This document shows positions 14,835 to 16,451 of a stretch of 16,451 nt of DNA, piece by piece. Below the pieces are notes generated by a model. The model was given only the letters and a program-made list of their open reading frames with translations, ran no database searches and was not told the DNA's origin. How positions within the stretch are numbered: position 1 is the first letter of the stretch; every line of letters starts with the position of its first letter. This DNA is from Kiritimatiellia bacterium (lineage in GTDB: Bacteria; Verrucomicrobiota; Kiritimatiellia; RFP12; UBA1067), in assembly GCA_017959645.1 (NCBI GenBank), contig JAGDAE010000259.1, positions 1-16,451 on the forward strand, in the 5' to 3' direction. The translations under genes and the position numbers were made by a program.

Positions 14835-15682
14835 TGCCGTTCGCGCTGCTGCTCGCGGCCGCGCTGTCGTTCGGCCCCGAAGACGCCCGCGCCGCCTATC
14901 GCGCCGCGGGCGGTTTCATGGAGAAATGCCCCGTGCGCGACGCTGGAACTCCGGGGACGCTCGCCGCCTCGTACTGGATTCTCGACGAGGCGAGCAGGAC
15001 GGGCGCCGACGCGAGACGCGACGTTTTCCGCGCGGACACTCCGAAAGGGATGCGGACGTTCGTCAACGTCTGCGCCGAATACCGGTTCGATTCCGATGCC
15101 GAGTGGGTGGTTCTCGTCTCGCATTACGACACCAAGCCGGGTTGCCCCGGCGCGAACGACGGCGCGTCGACAACGGCGCTGTTGATCGCGATCGCGGACG
15201 CGCTTGGGCGCTGGCACGGCTGGCGGTGCAACATAATGCTGCTGTGGACCGACGGCGAAGAATGCATGGAGATGTATTCGGACGACGACGGGCTCTGGGG
15301 GTCGAGGCGGGCAGTCGAAACGATTTCAGCGCGCGGACTCAAGATCAGGGCCGTCGTCTGCTTCGATATGCTCGGCGATCGCGATCTCGGAATGACGATC
15401 CCCAAAAACGCCACGCCGGAACTGGTGAAGATTGCGCTGGCGGCGGCCAAAGAAGCCGGTGCCGAGGTGAAGAAAGTTCCCGAAGTCGTGAAAGACGACC
15501 ATGTTCCGTTTCTCGCCGCCGGATACAAGGCGATAGACATAATAGATTTCGATTACGGCAGCGAATCCGGCGGCAGGGGCTATTGGCACACTGCCGAAGA
15601 CACGATGGACAAGATAAGCGAAGAGTCGCTTCTCTGCGCAGGAAAACTCGTTGTCGAGATGCTGAAAATCCTGCTGCGCTGA
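14834..15682 (+). CDS. Exported M28-family metallopeptidase or glutaminyl-cyclase-like enzyme
   Basis: The protein has 282 residues. It starts at ATG 14834, overlapping the parB stop; TTG at 14831 is an alternative start. A hydrophobic N-terminus (MPFALLLAAALSFG) suggests export. The M28 zinc ligands are all visible: His97 (VSHYDTK), Asp109 (GANDGAS), Glu142-Glu143 (TDGEE), Asp182 (FDMLGD) and His252 (YWHTAED). M28 enzymes are di-zinc aminopeptidases, and one branch has lost a metal site and makes pyroglutamate, so the activity cannot be fixed from the ligands alone. It is the last gene of the parB transcription unit. No clear terminator follows. Confidence 0.88.
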   Translation: MPFALLLAAALSFGPEDARAAYRAAGGFMEKCPVRDAGTPGTLAASYWILDEASRTGADARRDVFRADTPKGMRTFVNVCAEYRFDSDAEWVVLVSHYDTKPGCPGANDGASTTALLIAIADALGRWHGWRCNIMLLWTDGEECMEMYSDDDGLWGSRRAVETISARGLKIRAVVCFDMLGDRDLGMTIPKNATPELVKIALAAAKEAGAEVKKVPEVVKDDHVPFLAAGYKAIDIIDFDYGSESGGRGYWHTAEDTMDKISEESLLCAGKLVVEMLKILLR

Positions 15683-15831
15683 TCAGAAAACATCCGAGGG
15701 TTTTCGCAAGACGATAAGATGGATAGGAAGGAACAGAGAGTAAGGCAATTCTCAGATGGGCATTGCCATGGCGATGTTTTCTACCTCGCCGATCTTGCTC
15801 CCGAGGGCTGACGGCCGATTGTTCCGCCGGT
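15683..15831. other. Gene-free spacer after the M28 peptidase gene
   Basis: No gene is supported here. The stretch has a 16-base near-palindrome (CATTGCCATGGCGATG, 15761-15776, one T-G pairing) followed by TTTT, which could be a weak terminator although it has no loop. A minus-strand open frame between stops exists at about 15756-15834 without a start codon. Confidence 0.45.
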
Positions 15832-15870
15832 GGCTCTAGAAGCTCTAGCGATTCTATAACTTCTAGAGCC
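15832..15870. repeat. CTAG-rich inverted repeat, left copy of a flanking direct repeat
   Basis: GGCTCTAGAAG (15832-15842) and CTTCTAGAGCC (15860-15870) are perfect 11-base complements around a 17-base loop. The left part also aligns as an imperfect direct repeat of about 28 bases with 16162-16190 (GCTCTAGAAGCTCTAG versus GCCCTAGAAGTTCTAG). Three CTAG tetramers lie here, a word that is rare in the rest of the window. The stop codon of the minus-strand gene remnant falls inside the right arm. Confidence 0.8.
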
Positions 15871-16160
15871 TCGCTTCTTTTTTCACCGCGGCGAGTTCCC
15901 GGTGCAGGCTCGCGTTTTCGGCCTTGAGCCGGGCGACTTCCGCCCTGAGCGCGGCGATCTCCTCGTTCTGCGTCTGGCGGCGACCGAGCCGGGCGGCGGT
16001 CATGCGCTCGCGTATGCCGCCGTTCTCGGTGAAGTCGGCCTCCTTCTTCTCCAGAAAAGTCGACATCATCCTGTCGACTGATCGAGAACGACCGCCTTCC
16101 TGTAGAAGTAGAGGTCTTCCCATTTGACCTGGGCTTTAAGAACTCTGGGTGGGTTGATAG
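15863..16160 (-). pseudogene. Remnant of a four-helix-bundle-suffix-like protein gene (internally deleted)
   Basis: Two protein-like fragments lie on the minus strand in different frames. The N-terminal fragment (about 16160 down to the stop at 16066-16068) contains KAQVKWEDLYFYRKAVVLDQ. The C-terminal fragment (from ATG 16069 or 16066 down to the stop at 15863) reads STFLEKKEADFTENGGIRERM and then a coiled coil with AALRAEVARLKAEN. The ENGGIRERM part is like the suffix domain of four-helix-bundle (S23/IVP-like) proteins, and the N-terminal part is like the first helix of such proteins, both by memory. The roughly 100-residue middle is missing. The junction sits on an 8-base inverted repeat, AGTCGACA/TGTCGACT (16058-16079). 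The C-terminal fragment could still be translated as a 67-residue coiled-coil protein. Confidence 0.5.
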
Positions 16161-16161
16161 A

Positions 16162-16190
16162 AGCCCTAGAAGTTCTAGGATTTCTAGAAT
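16162..16190. repeat. CTAG-rich direct repeat, right copy
   Basis: GCCCTAGAAGTTCTAGGATTTCTAGAATA resembles 15833-15860 in the same orientation and carries three more CTAG tetramers. Together the two copies bracket the minus-strand gene remnant at 15863-16160. Confidence 0.65.
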
Positions 16191-16216
16191 ACCCATTTCC
16201 GCTCACAACTCTCTTT

Positions 16217-16451
16217 TTACGGCGTCAAGGCCTTGACGCCGTAGACCTCAAAAACGGCTTACGACGTCAAGGGATTTTGACGTCGTTGACGTCGTTTTGA
16301 CGCCGTGAAATTCAGTAACTTGCCAAACGCTCAATCAAACCTTTCTAAACCATGACTTTAGTATATATATCAAAAAATCTCTCTCTTTATATATAAGAGA
16401 TTTAGGCTCCAAGCCCCCGTCAAGCACCGGATTTGATGACGTCGTAGACGG
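16217..16451 (+). repeat. Repeat element B: covarying hairpin arms, AT-rich middle, 61-base invariant block at the window edge
   Basis: The layout equals element A. The first hairpin is a perfect 26-base palindrome at 16218-16243 (half: TACGGCGTCAAGG). The second hairpin is ACGACGTCAA (16261-16270) with TTGACGTCGT (16277-16286). Extra copies of both right arms follow: TGACGTCGT (16287-16295) and TTGACGCCGT (16297-16306). Next come GTAACTTGCCAAA, an AT-rich part with TTTAGTATATATATCAAAAAATC, and an AAATCTC/GAGATTT hairpin (about 16375-16403). The last 61 bases (16391-16451) equal 1069-1129 and end at the window edge, so the true 3' limit of the repeat is unknown. Confidence 0.85.

Noticed and set aside
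15761..15780. Terminator after the M28 peptidase gene (CATTGCCATGGCGATG plus TTTT)
   Set aside because: The palindrome has no loop, so the stem could not close fully, and the T-run is only four bases.
15756..15834. Minus-strand open stretch ending SKIGEVENIAMAMPI
   Set aside because: It looks protein-like but has no start codon and a stop directly upstream. It could be a gene tail left by a rearrangement, but cannot be supported.

Overview
The window looks like part of one high-GC chromosomal contig from an uncultured bacterium. The gene style fits the PVC group (Verrucomicrobiota, Kiritimatiellota or Lentisphaerota): a long-N-terminus housekeeping sigma factor, an RRM-type RNA-binding protein, discoidin-repeat secreted proteins and a fused ABC-transporter polypeptide. 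This placement is an inference from gene content; there is no rRNA or marker alignment behind it. Almost all real genes are on the + strand. The right edge of the window stops exactly at the end of a 61-base identity with an internal repeat, which is how assemblies usually break.

Layout. 1-700: the tail of an unknown gene, then a 192-residue protein with a Cys-rich N-terminus. 701-1568: a gene-poor stretch holding repeat element A (897-1129) and a broken small ORF. 1569-4112: a secreted 847-residue protein with three discoidin-like modules. 4228-9670: a run of closely spaced genes, rpoD (with an AT-hook-like N-terminus), a membrane-anchored RRM protein, a DJ-1/PfpI protein, and a binding-protein/permease fusion ABC transporter. 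9769-13039: a small basic protein, prmA, infC (starting at ATC), psd and pssA, packed like an operon that mixes translation with phosphatidylethanolamine synthesis. 13071-15682: an exported surface-repeat-like protein, parB without a neighbouring parA, and an exported M28 peptidase. 15683-16451: a gene-poor stretch with CTAG-rich direct repeats around a minus-strand gene remnant, then repeat element B (16217-16451).

The most unusual content is the pair of about 235-base elements A and B, 15.3 kb apart in the same orientation. Their 3' 61 bases are identical. Their 5' parts keep one layout of complementary arms while the arm sequences differ, with the changes compensated on both sides, and each arm has more than one possible partner. 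This suggests a structure maintained by selection (folded RNA, or hairpins in single-stranded DNA). Element B is next to the gene remnant, whose C-terminal half resembles the suffix domain of four-helix-bundle (S23/IVP-like) proteins.
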